Below, piece after piece: positions 1-9,507 of a stretch of DNA of 64,000 nucleotides. Numbering within the stretch: position 1 is the first letter of the stretch; each line of letters begins with the position of its first letter. The DNA lies in assembly GCA_947595555.1 (NCBI GenBank), contig CANQES010000001.1, positions 1 through 64,000 of the forward strand, read 5' to 3'. Under the pieces are notes generated by a model that did no database searches, was not told the origin of the DNA, and was given only the letters and a program-made list of their open reading frames with translations. The translations under genes and the position numbers were made by a program. The DNA is from an uncultured Clostridia bacterium. Lineage in GTDB: Bacteria > Bacillota > Clostridia > TANB77 > CAG-508.

Positions 1-49
1 TAGCTCCTGTTTTTGCAGCCATTGCTGCGATTAATTCAGCTTTGTTCAT
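1..49 (-). CDS. hup: HU-family DNA-binding protein, N-terminus only (runs off the window)
   Basis: The reverse strand reads MNKAELIAAMAAKTGA from an ATG at 47-49, behind an AGGAGGT ribosome binding site at 57-63. This matches the start of the histone-like nucleoid protein HU, which bends DNA as a dimer. Only 16 codons are present. HU next to spoVB is a common clostridial arrangement. Confidence 0.85.
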   Translation of the reverse strand, partial: MNKAELIAAMAAKTGA

Positions 50-172
50 TTAAATTACCTCCTATAAGATTTAAATAATTTATGTACTTTACTGCCGAAC
101 AATAGCAATAATGTACTTCTACTTAAATTAATTCGCCAAAATTACTGAAAATCCTTCTTTTTTTTACTTTTT

Positions 173-1787
173 TTAATAAATTTTTAGTTTTTCCAATACT
201 TTACAGATTTTATTTCCATTTGGCATCATTTGAATGTCCTCTTTTGAAAACACTTTTAACGCTATAACTGCTAATCCATAAATAATAACAGCGATTACAA
301 TTGATATTATGATAGCCAGTTTTTCTGATATTATTCCTAATAAAACTATATAACTAAAATAAGCACAAATTCCCATTATAGTTACCGCTAAAATTGGTTT
401 CAATACAAATTTTGCAAAGGTTAAATCTAATTTTATATTTTTTCTTAAATAAGTTATTGCAATACTAAATGCCACTAAATGACATGCTACAGATCCCCAA
501 GCTGCTCCATTTACACCTATGTCCGGTATTGGTACTAAAACTAAATTCATAATAAATTTAACAATTACTCCGACATCCTAACGATAAAGTTGGTATCATT
601 AGTTTTCCATAGCCTTGCAATGCTCCATTTATAGTCTGGTCTAATATTGTGAAAATAATTGTCAGAGAACTAATTTGTAAAATTGTTTCTCCGCTACTAG
701 CATTTGGAAATAACAAATTTAAAATTGGTCCTGCAAATAAACACATTCCTACAGTACAAGGAAGTCCAATTAACATAGATATCAATAAAGAAAACGATGT
801 TTTTTGTGTAATTGTTTTCTTATCCTTTTTTGCTTTAGCAGCAGATATAGCAGGTACCAAAGCTGTAGCAAATGCCACATTTATTGATAAAGGCAAGCTT
901 GTTAGCATATCTACTTTTCCACCCAATATACCATATTGAGAAATTGCCATATCTTCTGGCATAAATTGTTTTAAACTTCTTACAACTGTAAAAGAATCTA
1001 TATTTTTATTTAACGACGACATAATTGCAGTCAAAGCAATAGGAATTGAAACTAATAGAATCTTTTTTATAATTGTTTTAACTCTTTCATATTTGTAATT
1101 AACTGTTGACTTTATTTCAAGAGCAATTTCTTTTCTTCTAGTCTTATAGTACAAATATAAATATCCGAATCCTGCAAAAGTTGCCAACGTTGTTGCTAAT
1201 GTTGCCCCTCCTGCCATCCATTCAGTTGATGCACCTGATATAATTGCAATAACTTCTACTAATATAATAGTTAATGCTGTTTTAAATACCTGCTCTATGC
1301 TTTGCGACTTTGCAGTTGCTCTAATATTTTGTCTAGCATTAAAATATCCTCTCATAACCGATGAAATAGCAACAAAGAAAATTGCTGGTGACAATGCCAC
1401 TAAAGTCATTTCTGCTTCTGGAATTTGCAACCATAAATTAGCAATCATATTAGCTCCAAAAAATAACAGCAAACTACCTACTAACCCTATCATAGCAAAA
1501 GTAGCAAATGCAATCTTAAAAATCCTATAACCACCTTTATGATCTCCTACAGCTATCCTTTCAGAAACTAACTTAGAAATAGCATTAGGCACACCAATAG
1601 ACGATATTGTAAGAAGCATAGCATAAATTTGATATCCAGCTGCTACAATACCATTTCCTTTATCTCCAAATCCGTCACGATTAGTCAAATACAAAGTATA
1701 TACTAAACCTAACAATTTAATTAATACTTGTGAAAAAATTAAGGTGATAACACCTTGCATAAAAGTTTCTTTATGTTTTTTGGGCAT
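173..1787 (-). CDS. spoVB: Stage V sporulation protein B-like lipid flippase, interrupted by an in-frame CGG (+1 shift)
   Basis: Polytopic membrane protein of the MurJ/MATE-like polysaccharide flippase superfamily; SpoVB is needed for spore cortex synthesis. The N-terminal part (MPKKHKETFMQGVITLIFSQ) starts at an ATG at 1785-1787 behind GAGGAG; a TTG further upstream lies before that site. The frame stops at 558, but leaving out the C of the in-frame CGG at 570-572 continues smoothly (SLGC-GVIVKFIMNLVLVPIP) to 173, giving the roughly 540 residues usual for the family. No other defect is visible. It could be a pseudogene, but the same break occurs in nine genes of the window. Confidence 0.85.
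570..572 (-). other. In-frame CGG +1 shift site 1 (spoVB)
   Basis: Codons TGT-CGG-AGT lead to TAA at 558. Skipping C gives TGT-GGA-GTA-ATT, which joins the downstream 125-codon frame. Confidence 0.8.
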
Positions 1788-1881
1788 TTTACCACTCCTC
1801 AAATATATCTCTTCTATTCATTTTACTTCTTTATTATAAATTTAATTACTAAAATATTCAATAGTTTGGTAAAAAATTAAA

Positions 1882-1907
1882 GATTTGGGGACGGCCCCAT
1901 AATCCTT
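1882..1907. repeat. Dispersed hairpin repeat, copy 1
   Basis: GATTTGGGGACGGCCCCATA followed by ATCCTT. It folds as GGATT-TGGGG / CCCCA-T-AATCC with an ACGG loop and one bulged T. Further copies lie at 5991-6019, 53326-53354 and 53371-53399. All four are in host DNA. Confidence 0.85.
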
Positions 1908-1914
1908 ACTACAC

Positions 1915-1949
1915 AAAAAAGATTTTAGGTTATTCCTAAAATCTTTTTT
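1915..1949 (-). terminator. Intrinsic terminator of pflA, overlapping its last codons
   Basis: AAAAAAGATTTTAGG / CCTAAAATCTTTTTT is a perfect 15-bp stem. The left arm encodes the last residues of PflA and the stop codon. A/T tails on both sides could stop transcription from either direction. Confidence 0.8.
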
Positions 1950-2656
1950 GCTTTTTTTATATCTTCTTCTGTACAATGTCGTACATCTTCTAAAGCATAT
2001 GACATACCAAGCTTTTTCCATTTATACTTACCCATATCATGATAAGGTAATAGTTCTACTTTTTGAACAGTTTTTAAACTATTGATAAAATCCTTTAATT
2101 TAAGCAAATCTTTTTCGTCATCAGTATAATTAGGAATTAAAACTTGACGAATCCACATAGATATATTATTTTCACTTAAATATTTAGCAAAATTTAATTC
2201 CAATACATTAGATTTTCCTACTAAGCTTTTACATTTTTCATCATCAATGTGTTTAATATCAAGCAAAACTAAATCTGTTAAAGATAATAATTTTTTAATA
2301 TCTTCGGTTAAAGTAACCATGCCAGAAGTGTCAATACAGGTATGAATTTTCTGTTCTTTTAATTTTGTAAATAATTCAATTAAAAATTTGACTTGTAGAA
2401 GTGGTTCTCCACCTGTAACAGTAACACCACCATTAGGATAAATATAGTTTTTATATCGCATGATTTTATCGAAAATATCATCTAAAGATTTATATTCACC
2501 ACCGTTTATATCCCAAGTATCTCGATTGTGGCAGTATTTACATTCTAAGTGGCATCCTTGTAAGAATAATACAAAACGAATTCCAGGACCATCAACAGTT
2601 CCAAAAGATTCAATTGAGTGTATTTTTGCATAATATCTTAAATCCTTATTTTCCAT
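1925..2656 (-). CDS. pflA: Pyruvate formate-lyase activating enzyme (radical SAM)
   Basis: 243 residues. It reductively cleaves S-adenosylmethionine to install the glycyl radical on PflB. The [4Fe-4S] motif CHLECKYCHN (CX3CX2C) lies near residue 35, followed by the GGEP motif (TVTGGEPLLQ). Length and order match PflA. It sits 9 bp downstream of pflB as one operon and ends in a hairpin terminator. Confidence 0.95.
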   Translation of the reverse strand: MENKDLRYYAKIHSIESFGTVDGPGIRFVLFLQGCHLECKYCHNRDTWDINGGEYKSLDDIFDKIMRYKNYIYPNGGVTVTGGEPLLQVKFLIELFTKLKEQKIHTCIDTSGMVTLTEDIKKLLSLTDLVLLDIKHIDDEKCKSLVGKSNVLELNFAKYLSENNISMWIRQVLIPNYTDDEKDLLKLKDFINSLKTVQKVELLPYHDMGKYKWKKLGMSYALEDVRHCTEEDIKKAKKILGIT

Positions 2657-2665
2657 TTAAAACCT

Positions 2666-4903
2666 CTAAATTCTTTCATGAATAGTTCGATTTATTACAT
2701 CTAATTGTTGCTCTCTAGTTAATTTTGTAAAGTTTACAGCATACCCAGAAACACGAATTGTCAATTGAGGATATTTTTCAGGATGCTCCATAGCATCTTC
2801 TAGTAAACTTCTATCAAATACATTTACATTAATATGATGTCCCGTTTGAGTAAAAAATCCGTCTAACATATTAACTAAATTCGTAATTCTTTCTTCTTCT
2901 GATTTTCCTAAAGTATTTGGCGTGATAGAGAATGTGTATGAAATTCCATCTTCAGCAGAATCAAATGGTAATTTTGCAATAGTGTTCATAACAGCTAATG
3001 CTCCATTAGCATCTCTACCGTGTAGAGGATTCGCACCAGGTCCAAAAGGTTCACCAGCATGCCTTCCATCAGGAGTACTTCCAGTTGCCTTACCGTAAAC
3101 AACATTAGAAGTTATTGTTAAAATAGATAAAGTGTGTTTTGAATTCCTATAAGTTTGATGAGTTCTTAATTTGTTCATAAATGTTTTTACAATTGAAACT
3201 GCTATTTGATCTACTCTATCATCATCATTTCCGTATTTTGGAAAATCTCCTTCAATTTTATAATCTACTGCTAGTCCAGTTTCATTACGTATAACTTTTA
3301 CTTTTGCATATTTAATAGCAGATAAAGAGTCAGCAACAACTGATAGACCAGCAATTCCACAAGCCATAGTACGAATAACCTCACGGTCATGTAAAGCCAT
3401 TTCAATTGCTTCATAAGAATATTTATCATGCATAAAATGAATAGCATTTAATGCTTTAATATAAATTTTTGCAACATAATCCATCATTTGATTAAATTTT
3501 TCCATAACTTCTTCATAATCAAGATATTCAGAAGTAATTGGCTCATATTTTGGAGTAACTTGTTTACCAGATATTTCATCTTTACCACCATTAATAGCAT
3601 ATAATAATGCTTTTGCTAAATTTGCTCTAGCTCCGAAAAATTGCATCTGTTTTCCAATTTTCATAGGAGAAACGCAACAAGCAATACCATAATCATCTCC
3701 TAGTGTAATTCTCATTAAATCATCATTTTCATATTGGATAGAAGATGTTTTTATAGATAACTTAGTTGTAAATCTTTTAAATCCTTCTGGTAATCTAGTA
3801 GACCACAAAACTGTTAGGTTTGGCTCTGGTGCTGGACCTAAATTTTGCAATGTATGCAAAATACGGAAAGAATTTTTTGTAACTAAAGTTCTTCCGTCAA
3901 TTCCCATACCACCAATGCTTTCTGTCACCCAAACAGGGTCTCCACTAAATAACTCATTATATTCGGGAGTTCTTAAGAAACGAACTAATCTTAATTTCAT
4001 AACAAAATGATCCATAATCTCTTGAGCTTCATTTTCAGTTATTATACCATTTTTTAAATCTCTCTCAAAATAAATATCTAAAAATGTAGTATTTCTTCCG
4101 AGACTCATAGCAGCACCATTTTGTTCCTTAATAGCACCTAAGTACCCAAAATATAGCCATTGAACAGCTTCTTTACTATTAGCAGCAGGCATAGAAATAT
4201 CAAATCCATATTTTGAAGCCATTACCTTTAATTCATTTAGAGCATCTATTTGTTCGCTAATTTCCTCTCTTTCACGAATAACTGATTCAGTAAACTCATC
4301 TACATTTAAAACATCTAGCTCTTTTTTCTTTTCTTCGATTAAATAATCCACTCCATATAAAGCAACTCTTCTATAATCTCCAATAATTCTTCCTCGCCCA
4401 TAACCATCAGGAAGACCAGTTATCAGGTGTGAAGACCTAGCAGCACGGATGTCTGGCGTGTAAACACTAAATACCCCATCATTATGAGTTTTTCTATATT
4501 TATGGAAAATGTCATCAATATCTGGTTCCACATGTCTTCCATATGCTTCACATGATTTTTCCACAATTCTAATTCCTCCAAATGGCATGATAGCTCTTTT
4601 AAGAGGAGCATCAGTTTGTAATCCGACAATATCTTCCAATTCTTTATCAATATAACCAGCTTCATGGCTAGATATAGTTGAAACAGTTTTTGTATCAATG
4701 TCTAGTACATTTCCCTGGCTTTCCTTTTCTTTTTGGTATAAATCTAATACTTTGTCCCATAATTTTTTTGTTTTTTCAGAAGCTCCAACTAAAAAACTAT
4801 CGTCTCCTTCATATGGTGTGTAATTTTTTTGAATGAAATCCCTTACATTAATTTCTTCTTGCCAGTCACCAATGACAAATCCATTCCATTGTTCAAATTT
4901 CAT
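2666..4903 (-). CDS. pflB: Formate C-acetyltransferase (pyruvate formate-lyase)
   Basis: 745 residues. Converts pyruvate and CoA to formate and acetyl-CoA in anaerobic metabolism. The active-site Cys pair is in GIACCVSPMK and the glycyl-radical loop is RVSGYAVNF near the C-terminus. ATG 4901-4903 follows an AGGAGGT site. First gene of the pflB-pflA operon; divergent from ppaC. Confidence 0.97.
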   Translation of the reverse strand: MKFEQWNGFVIGDWQEEINVRDFIQKNYTPYEGDDSFLVGASEKTKKLWDKVLDLYQKEKESQGNVLDIDTKTVSTISSHEAGYIDKELEDIVGLQTDAPLKRAIMPFGGIRIVEKSCEAYGRHVEPDIDDIFHKYRKTHNDGVFSVYTPDIRAARSSHLITGLPDGYGRGRIIGDYRRVALYGVDYLIEEKKKELDVLNVDEFTESVIREREEISEQIDALNELKVMASKYGFDISMPAANSKEAVQWLYFGYLGAIKEQNGAAMSLGRNTTFLDIYFERDLKNGIITENEAQEIMDHFVMKLRLVRFLRTPEYNELFSGDPVWVTESIGGMGIDGRTLVTKNSFRILHTLQNLGPAPEPNLTVLWSTRLPEGFKRFTTKLSIKTSSIQYENDDLMRITLGDDYGIACCVSPMKIGKQMQFFGARANLAKALLYAINGGKDEISGKQVTPKYEPITSEYLDYEEVMEKFNQMMDYVAKIYIKALNAIHFMHDKYSYEAIEMALHDREVIRTMACGIAGLSVVADSLSAIKYAKVKVIRNETGLAVDYKIEGDFPKYGNDDDRVDQIAVSIVKTFMNKLRTHQTYRNSKHTLSILTITSNVVYGKATGSTPDGRHAGEPFGPGANPLHGRDANGALAVMNTIAKLPFDSAEDGISYTFSITPNTLGKSEEERITNLVNMLDGFFTQTGHHINVNVFDRSLLEDAMEHPEKYPQLTIRVSGYAVNFTKLTREQQLDVINRTIHERI

Positions 4904-4992
4904 AATTTACCTCCTATTCATATTATTTACATTTTGACTGAAATTATAATAACATATAAAAAAAATAATATCAATTATTGACATATAGAAAT

Positions 4993-5021
4993 TTGACAAA
5001 ATCAGCAAAAAAAATTATAAT
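4993..5021 (+). promoter_or_regulatory. Sigma-A-type promoter of ppaC
   Basis: TTGACA (4993-4998), 17-bp spacer, TATAAT (5016-5021), about 35 bp before the ppaC start. Confidence 0.8.
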
Positions 5022-5058
5022 ATTGATTATTACAATAAAAATATAAGGAGAAATGAAA

Positions 5059-5982
5059 ATGGAAAATGAAATATTAATATTTGGACATAAAAATCCAGAC
5101 ACAGATTCAATATGCTCTAGCATGTCATATCAAGCTTTAAATGAAAAAAACGGACGTAAAACAAAAGTAGTAAGACTAGGAAATGTAAATAAAGAAACAC
5201 AATATGTGTTAGACTACTTAAAAATAGAAGCACCAGAGCTTATTGAAAAAGTAGAAGAGAATCAAGAGGTAATTTTAGTAGACCATAACGAATTTGACCA
5301 AAGTGTAGAAGGAATTGAAAAGGCAAAAATATTAGAAGTAATAGATCATCATAAAATAGGACATTTCAAAACATCAGAACCTTTATATTATACAGCAAAA
5401 CCATATGGATGTACAGCAACAATTCTTTTCGAAGAATTTAAGCAAAAAAATTACACAATAGATAGAAAAGAAGCAGTATTAATGGCAAGTGCCATTATAT
5501 CAGATACATTATTATTAAAATCACCAACTACAACAGAACATGATATACAAGCCTTACACGAGTTAGCACAAATATCTAATATCAATTTAGAAGAATACGG
5601 AATAGACATGCTAAAAGCTGGTACAGACTTAGATGACTATTCAGCTGAAGAATTGATAAATTTAGATGCCAAGGAAGCAACTAGTAATGGTGTTAAATTT
5701 GTAATTGCACAAGTAAATACAGTTAGTATAGAAGACGTATTAAAAAGAGAAGAAGAATTAAAATTAGCCATTAATAATACAATAAAAGAAAAAGGACTAA
5801 GTTTATTTGTATTTGCAATTACAGATATATTAAATAGCAATTCAGAAATTATAGCATTAGGTGAAAAAGCAAATATTATCAAAACAGCTTTTGGAAAAGA
5901 ATTAGAAAATGATAGAGTTTTTCTAGAAGGTGTCGTTTCAAGAAAAAAACAATTAATGCCTAATATCGATAAAAATATTTAA
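5059..5982 (+). CDS. ppaC: Manganese-dependent inorganic pyrophosphatase (family II)
   Basis: About 307 residues of the DHH phosphoesterase superfamily; hydrolyses pyrophosphate in the cytoplasm. Metal-ligand motifs are visible: GHKNPDTDS near the start, VDHNE, and EVIDHHKIGHF (DHH). An AAGGAG site at 5045-5050 favours the second ATG (5059) over the one at 5053. Monocistronic, bounded downstream by a repeat hairpin. Confidence 0.95.
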   Translation: MENEILIFGHKNPDTDSICSSMSYQALNEKNGRKTKVVRLGNVNKETQYVLDYLKIEAPELIEKVEENQEVILVDHNEFDQSVEGIEKAKILEVIDHHKIGHFKTSEPLYYTAKPYGCTATILFEEFKQKNYTIDRKEAVLMASAIISDTLLLKSPTTTEHDIQALHELAQISNINLEEYGIDMLKAGTDLDDYSAEELINLDAKEATSNGVKFVIAQVNTVSIEDVLKREEELKLAINNTIKEKGLSLFVFAITDILNSNSEIIALGEKANIIKTAFGKELENDRVFLEGVVSRKKQLMPNIDKNI

Positions 5983-5990
5983 AGGAAAAA

Positions 5991-6019
5991 AAGGATTATG
6001 GGGCCGTCCCCAAATCCTT
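5991..6019. repeat. Dispersed hairpin repeat, copy 2 (inverted relative to copy 1)
   Basis: AAGGATTATGGGGCCGTCCC followed by CAAATCCTT and a T run. It lies between the converging ppaC and the 6032 gene, so it may also terminate transcription. Confidence 0.85.
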
Positions 6020-6031
6020 TTTTTCAAGTTC

Positions 6032-6967
6032 TTACATACCTAATAACTTTAAAGCTACATTCTCCATTTTATATTTTCCATCAACTAAAACAAACTCCAC
6101 TAATGTATTCTCTAAGGTTTCTTCATTTTGTCTTAAATCTGTAGTAAAATATAATTTTATTTGTGGTATGTCTACTGCATTTTTCACAATTTCTTTAAAA
6201 GTTTCTGCCATGTTTTTTTCGTCTTCACAAATTAATATTAATTGTGGCATACTGCTAAATCCTGAATCACCTTGTACAAAATTTTCATAAAAATCTTTAT
6301 ACAATCTCATCTTATCTACTATTTTCTTTTGCCAATCTGCTTCTCTTCTAACTACTTCAAAAACAAATTGAATTGATTTTCCATTTTTAGTTAGTTTTAC
6401 AGCTCCTCCAGTTGCCTTAAATAGTTTTCCAGTAACTTTTGCTGTTATTGCTGGCTTTACTATATAGCTGTCAAAAGCTTTTACTTTTCTTAGATACGCA
6501 ATTAGCGTTTGATTTCCTGCTAGTCTTTTCTTAATCATCGCAACTGTTTTGGTATTATCTGATGGTTGCCATTTACACTCAATTTCTTTCGAATTTAATA
6601 AATATTTTCCCATTTTTTCTAGACAGTAAATTCTATAAATTCCTTTTCCTTCATCAGAAGTAAAGTAATATCTTGTTAAAATTTTTGATTTAACAAGTTG
6701 ATCCAATTTATTGTTTAATTTATCTTGAGATTTTGGGTCAATTCCTTTAATGTCTAACATCTGATATAATTGTCTTGAAGTTATAAATTCAAATTCATTT
6801 ACCAATTCCAAAATAGCAAAATGAATGTCATTGATATGACCTATATTTATCTTATGTACAATTTGATTCATGGAAACATATCCATCTTTTCCATCAAATG
6901 TTTTTATCTCACCTTCTCTAATAGCAAAAGGTGATACTTGTGCTTTAATTTGGTTATCTTCAACCAC
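6032..6967 (-). CDS. Winged-helix protein of unknown role (replication-relaxation-like)
   Basis: 311 residues. GTG start at 6965-6967 behind AGGAGG. Residues about 40-110 look like a winged helix (ILELVNEFEFITSRQLYQML). The C-terminal half (about 150-300), with FEVVRREADWQKKIVDKM and a hydrophobic strand, resembles the domain pairing of replication-relaxation proteins. No catalytic motif is certain. It lies 12 bp downstream of the S1 gene, probably in one operon. Confidence 0.6.
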   Translation of the reverse strand: MVEDNQIKAQVSPFAIREGEIKTFDGKDGYVSMNQIVHKINIGHINDIHFAILELVNEFEFITSRQLYQMLDIKGIDPKSQDKLNNKLDQLVKSKILTRYYFTSDEGKGIYRIYCLEKMGKYLLNSKEIECKWQPSDNTKTVAMIKKRLAGNQTLIAYLRKVKAFDSYIVKPAITAKVTGKLFKATGGAVKLTKNGKSIQFVFEVVRREADWQKKIVDKMRLYKDFYENFVQGDSGFSSMPQLILICEDEKNMAETFKEIVKNAVDIPQIKLYFTTDLRQNEETLENTLVEFVLVDGKYKMENVALKLLGM

Positions 6968-6979
6968 TTTAATTCCTCC

Positions 6980-7783
6980 TTATATGATTACTAATTTTAT
7001 CTTTTTTCTTTGGTTATCTATCTTTTTTATATACACATCTACTGTTTGCCCATAATCATATCCTTGTTTATATTCTGCCATTCCTACTAAGTTTGGAGTT
7101 AATTCTATAAAAATACCATTCTTATTTTTTTCAGTTTCACGAACAATCCCCTTTGCTCTCGTTCCTGGAGCAAACTTTTTAGCATTTTCTTCCCAAGTTC
7201 CTAACATTTCTTTATATGATAAAACTAACTTTCCAGTATGTCTATCTATAGATTTTACCATAATTTCCACTTTTTGTCCAATTCCTAACCTTTCATATGG
7301 TGACTTAATTCTTGCAATAGATAAATCTTCAATATGTGCTAAACCTACTACTCCTCCTCCAATTTCGATAAAAGCACCATATGGTTTTATATTTTTTACA
7401 ATTCCTACTAGCTTATCCCCTTCTTTTAAATCATTCTTTACCCATTCTAAAGCCTCTTGTTGAACCTTTTTTCTTGATAAAACAATGTGATTTTCATCTT
7501 GAGATTCTTTTATCGTAAATTGTACAAATTTATGTACTTTTCCAGTACATAAATTTGTTTTTGGTAATCCGTCGTCTTCTAAGTGAATTGCTTCTACCTC
7601 TTGCCTTGGCATAACTCCAGTTAATCCGTTTTCAAAGTTTATATATAAATTATAATTATCATCACATTTTTGGACTAATCCTTGTAAAACAGTCTCCTCT
7701 TTTTTATAATTATTTATTTTATTGATATCTAATACACTAATTTCATTATTCCATCCCTCTGGCTTGAACTTTAATGAATTCAT
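6980..7783 (-). CDS. S1-domain RNA-binding protein (ribosomal protein S1-like)
   Basis: About 267 residues. I chose the ATG at 7781-7783 because AAGGAG lies 8 nt upstream; the frame stays open for 21 more codons without a good site. Recognisable S1/OB domains include GDKLVGIVKNIKPYGAFIEI and GTRAKGIVRETEKNKNGIFI, with a more divergent N-terminal copy. Likely binds mRNA or rRNA; a short S1 homologue rather than the full ribosomal protein. Confidence 0.85.
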   Translation of the reverse strand: MNSLKFKPEGWNNEISVLDINKINNYKKEETVLQGLVQKCDDNYNLYINFENGLTGVMPRQEVEAIHLEDDGLPKTNLCTGKVHKFVQFTIKESQDENHIVLSRKKVQQEALEWVKNDLKEGDKLVGIVKNIKPYGAFIEIGGGVVGLAHIEDLSIARIKSPYERLGIGQKVEIMVKSIDRHTGKLVLSYKEMLGTWEENAKKFAPGTRAKGIVRETEKNKNGIFIELTPNLVGMAEYKQGYDYGQTVDVYIKKIDNQRKKIKLVII

Positions 7784-7842
7784 TTGTTTTTTCTCCTTTT
7801 TGTCATATGTTTTTTCCATTATAACTTTTTTTAATTTTATTT

Positions 7843-8569
7843 TCAATATCTGTTAGATAAAATTTTCATTACCTCTGAGCTCGTCAAGTATCGCCATTTT
7901 CCCAAAGGTAAATCCTTTACTCCAATTCCAGCTATTTCGCTTCTATGTAATGCTATAACCTTATGCCCAATTGCTTCACACATCTTACGAACTTGTCTAT
8001 TTTTTCCTTCATGTATCGTTATGTTTATACGAGATTGATTTTTTTCTGTATCAGTCTTCAATATTTTTACCTTGGCAGGTTTTGTTATATAATCTTCTAT
8101 AGCAACACCTTTTCTTAATTTATCAACTTCTTCTGGCTGTATAATTCCTTTTATAGTAGCATTATACGTTTTTTCTACTTCATGTTTAGGATGAGTTACT
8201 TGATACACAAAATTGCCATCATTAGTTAAGAGTAAGGCACCAGATGTGTACATATCCAATCTTCCTACTGGAACTATCCTTTGCTTTATTTTTACTAAAT
8301 CTAGGACTGAATCACGATTAAACTGATCTTTAGCTGTTGTTACATAACCAATTGGTTTATTCAACAAAATATATACATTTTCTTGCTGTACTTTTACAAT
8401 CTTTCCTTCATATTCCACTTTATCTTTTTGTGCATCTATTTTAGTACCTAATTCAGTTACAATTTTATTATTTACTTTAACTTTTCCCTGCCCGAATTAA
8501 TTCTTCGGCTTTTCTTCTAGATGCAATTCCTGCATCAGCTAAATATTTTTGCAATCTTATATCTCTCAA
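7843..8569 (-). CDS. rluB: rRNA pseudouridine synthase (RsuA/RluB family), interrupted by an in-frame CGG
   Basis: TTG start (8567-8569) behind AGGAGG. Residues 1-25 are an S4 domain (LQKYLADAGIASRRKAEELI). Codon 26 is CGG; read straight, the frame ends five codons later. Skipping the C gives ELI-G-QGKVKVNNKIV, the standard end of an S4 domain, then the catalytic domain with VGRLDMYTSGALLLTNDG (catalytic Asp) and EGKNRQVRKM. Isomerises a uridine in rRNA. Length after the shift (about 241) is normal. Confidence 0.88.
8492..8494 (-). other. In-frame CGG +1 shift site 2 (rluB)
   Basis: ATT-CGG-GCA leads to TAA; ATT-GGG-CAG-GGA restores the S4 domain. Confidence 0.85.
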
Positions 8570-8580
8570 ATAGCTACCTC

Positions 8581-9504
8581 CTAGAATGATGATTCTTCCT
8601 TTATTTTCGACATAATCGCTTTAAAATACTCTGGTAATTCTGCTTCTAAAAACATTTCTTTTCCTGTTGTAGGATGCCTAAATACCAAACTTTTTGCATG
8701 TAAGCATTGACCTTCTATTCCCCATTCATTTTTTCCATTTGAATACACCATGTCACCTATAATTGGATAACCTATTTCTGCTAAATGTACCCTGATTTGA
8801 TGTGTTCTACCTGTTTCTATTTTAACTTCTAATAGTGTACAATTGTGTTTTGGATATCTTTCTATTACTTTAAAATGTGTAATTGCTTCTTTTCCATTTT
8901 TAGTTACTGACATCTTTTTTCTGTCTTTAGTGCTTCTGCCAATTGGCATTTTAATAGTTGCTTCTTTTTCTTTTACAATTCCTCTTACCATGGCTATATA
9001 TGTTTTCTTAACTTCATGATTTTTGATTTGCCCACTTAAATTAATATGTGCTTTATCATTTTTTGCTACAATTAAAATCCCTGATGTATCTTTATCAATT
9101 CTGTGAACAATTCCTGGTCTTATTTCTCCACCAATGCCAGATAATGAATCTTTACAAATTGACATTAAACTATTTACTAGAGTCCCATCTGGATTTCCAT
9201 TAGCTGGATGAACTACCATTCCTTTTGGCTTATTTACTACAATAATATCTTTATCTTCATAAATTACCTCTATTGGTATATTTTGTGCTTTTATTTCAAC
9301 TTCTTTTGGTTCTTCTTTTTCAACAGTTATTTTATCATCTTTTTGTATTTTGTATGAAGCTTTTGTTGGTTTATTATTAACTAGAATTTTCTTTTCTTCA
9401 ATTAATCTTTGAATTGCTACACGAGAAAAATCTTCCTTTTGCTTAGTTAAATAACTGTCAATTCGATTGCCTTGCTCTTCCTCTTTTACAATAAATGTTT
9501 CCAA
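8581..9504 (-). CDS. RluD-family rRNA pseudouridine synthase
   Basis: 307 residues. N-terminal S4 domain (NRIDSYLTKQ...), catalytic motif GIVHRIDKDTSGILIVAKND with the active Asp, and RTHQIRVHLA near residue 240. Usually modifies 23S rRNA. In Firmicutes it often follows lspA; here it follows a large membrane protein by 3 bp. Second pseudouridine synthase gene in a row. Confidence 0.93.
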   Translation of the reverse strand: METFIVKEEEQGNRIDSYLTKQKEDFSRVAIQRLIEEKKILVNNKPTKASYKIQKDDKITVEKEEPKEVEIKAQNIPIEVIYEDKDIIVVNKPKGMVVHPANGNPDGTLVNSLMSICKDSLSGIGGEIRPGIVHRIDKDTSGILIVAKNDKAHINLSGQIKNHEVKKTYIAMVRGIVKEKEATIKMPIGRSTKDRKKMSVTKNGKEAITHFKVIERYPKHNCTLLEVKIETGRTHQIRVHLAEIGYPIIGDMVYSNGKNEWGIEGQCLHAKSLVFRHPTTGKEMFLEAELPEYFKAIMSKIKEESSF

Positions 9505-9507
9505 TTT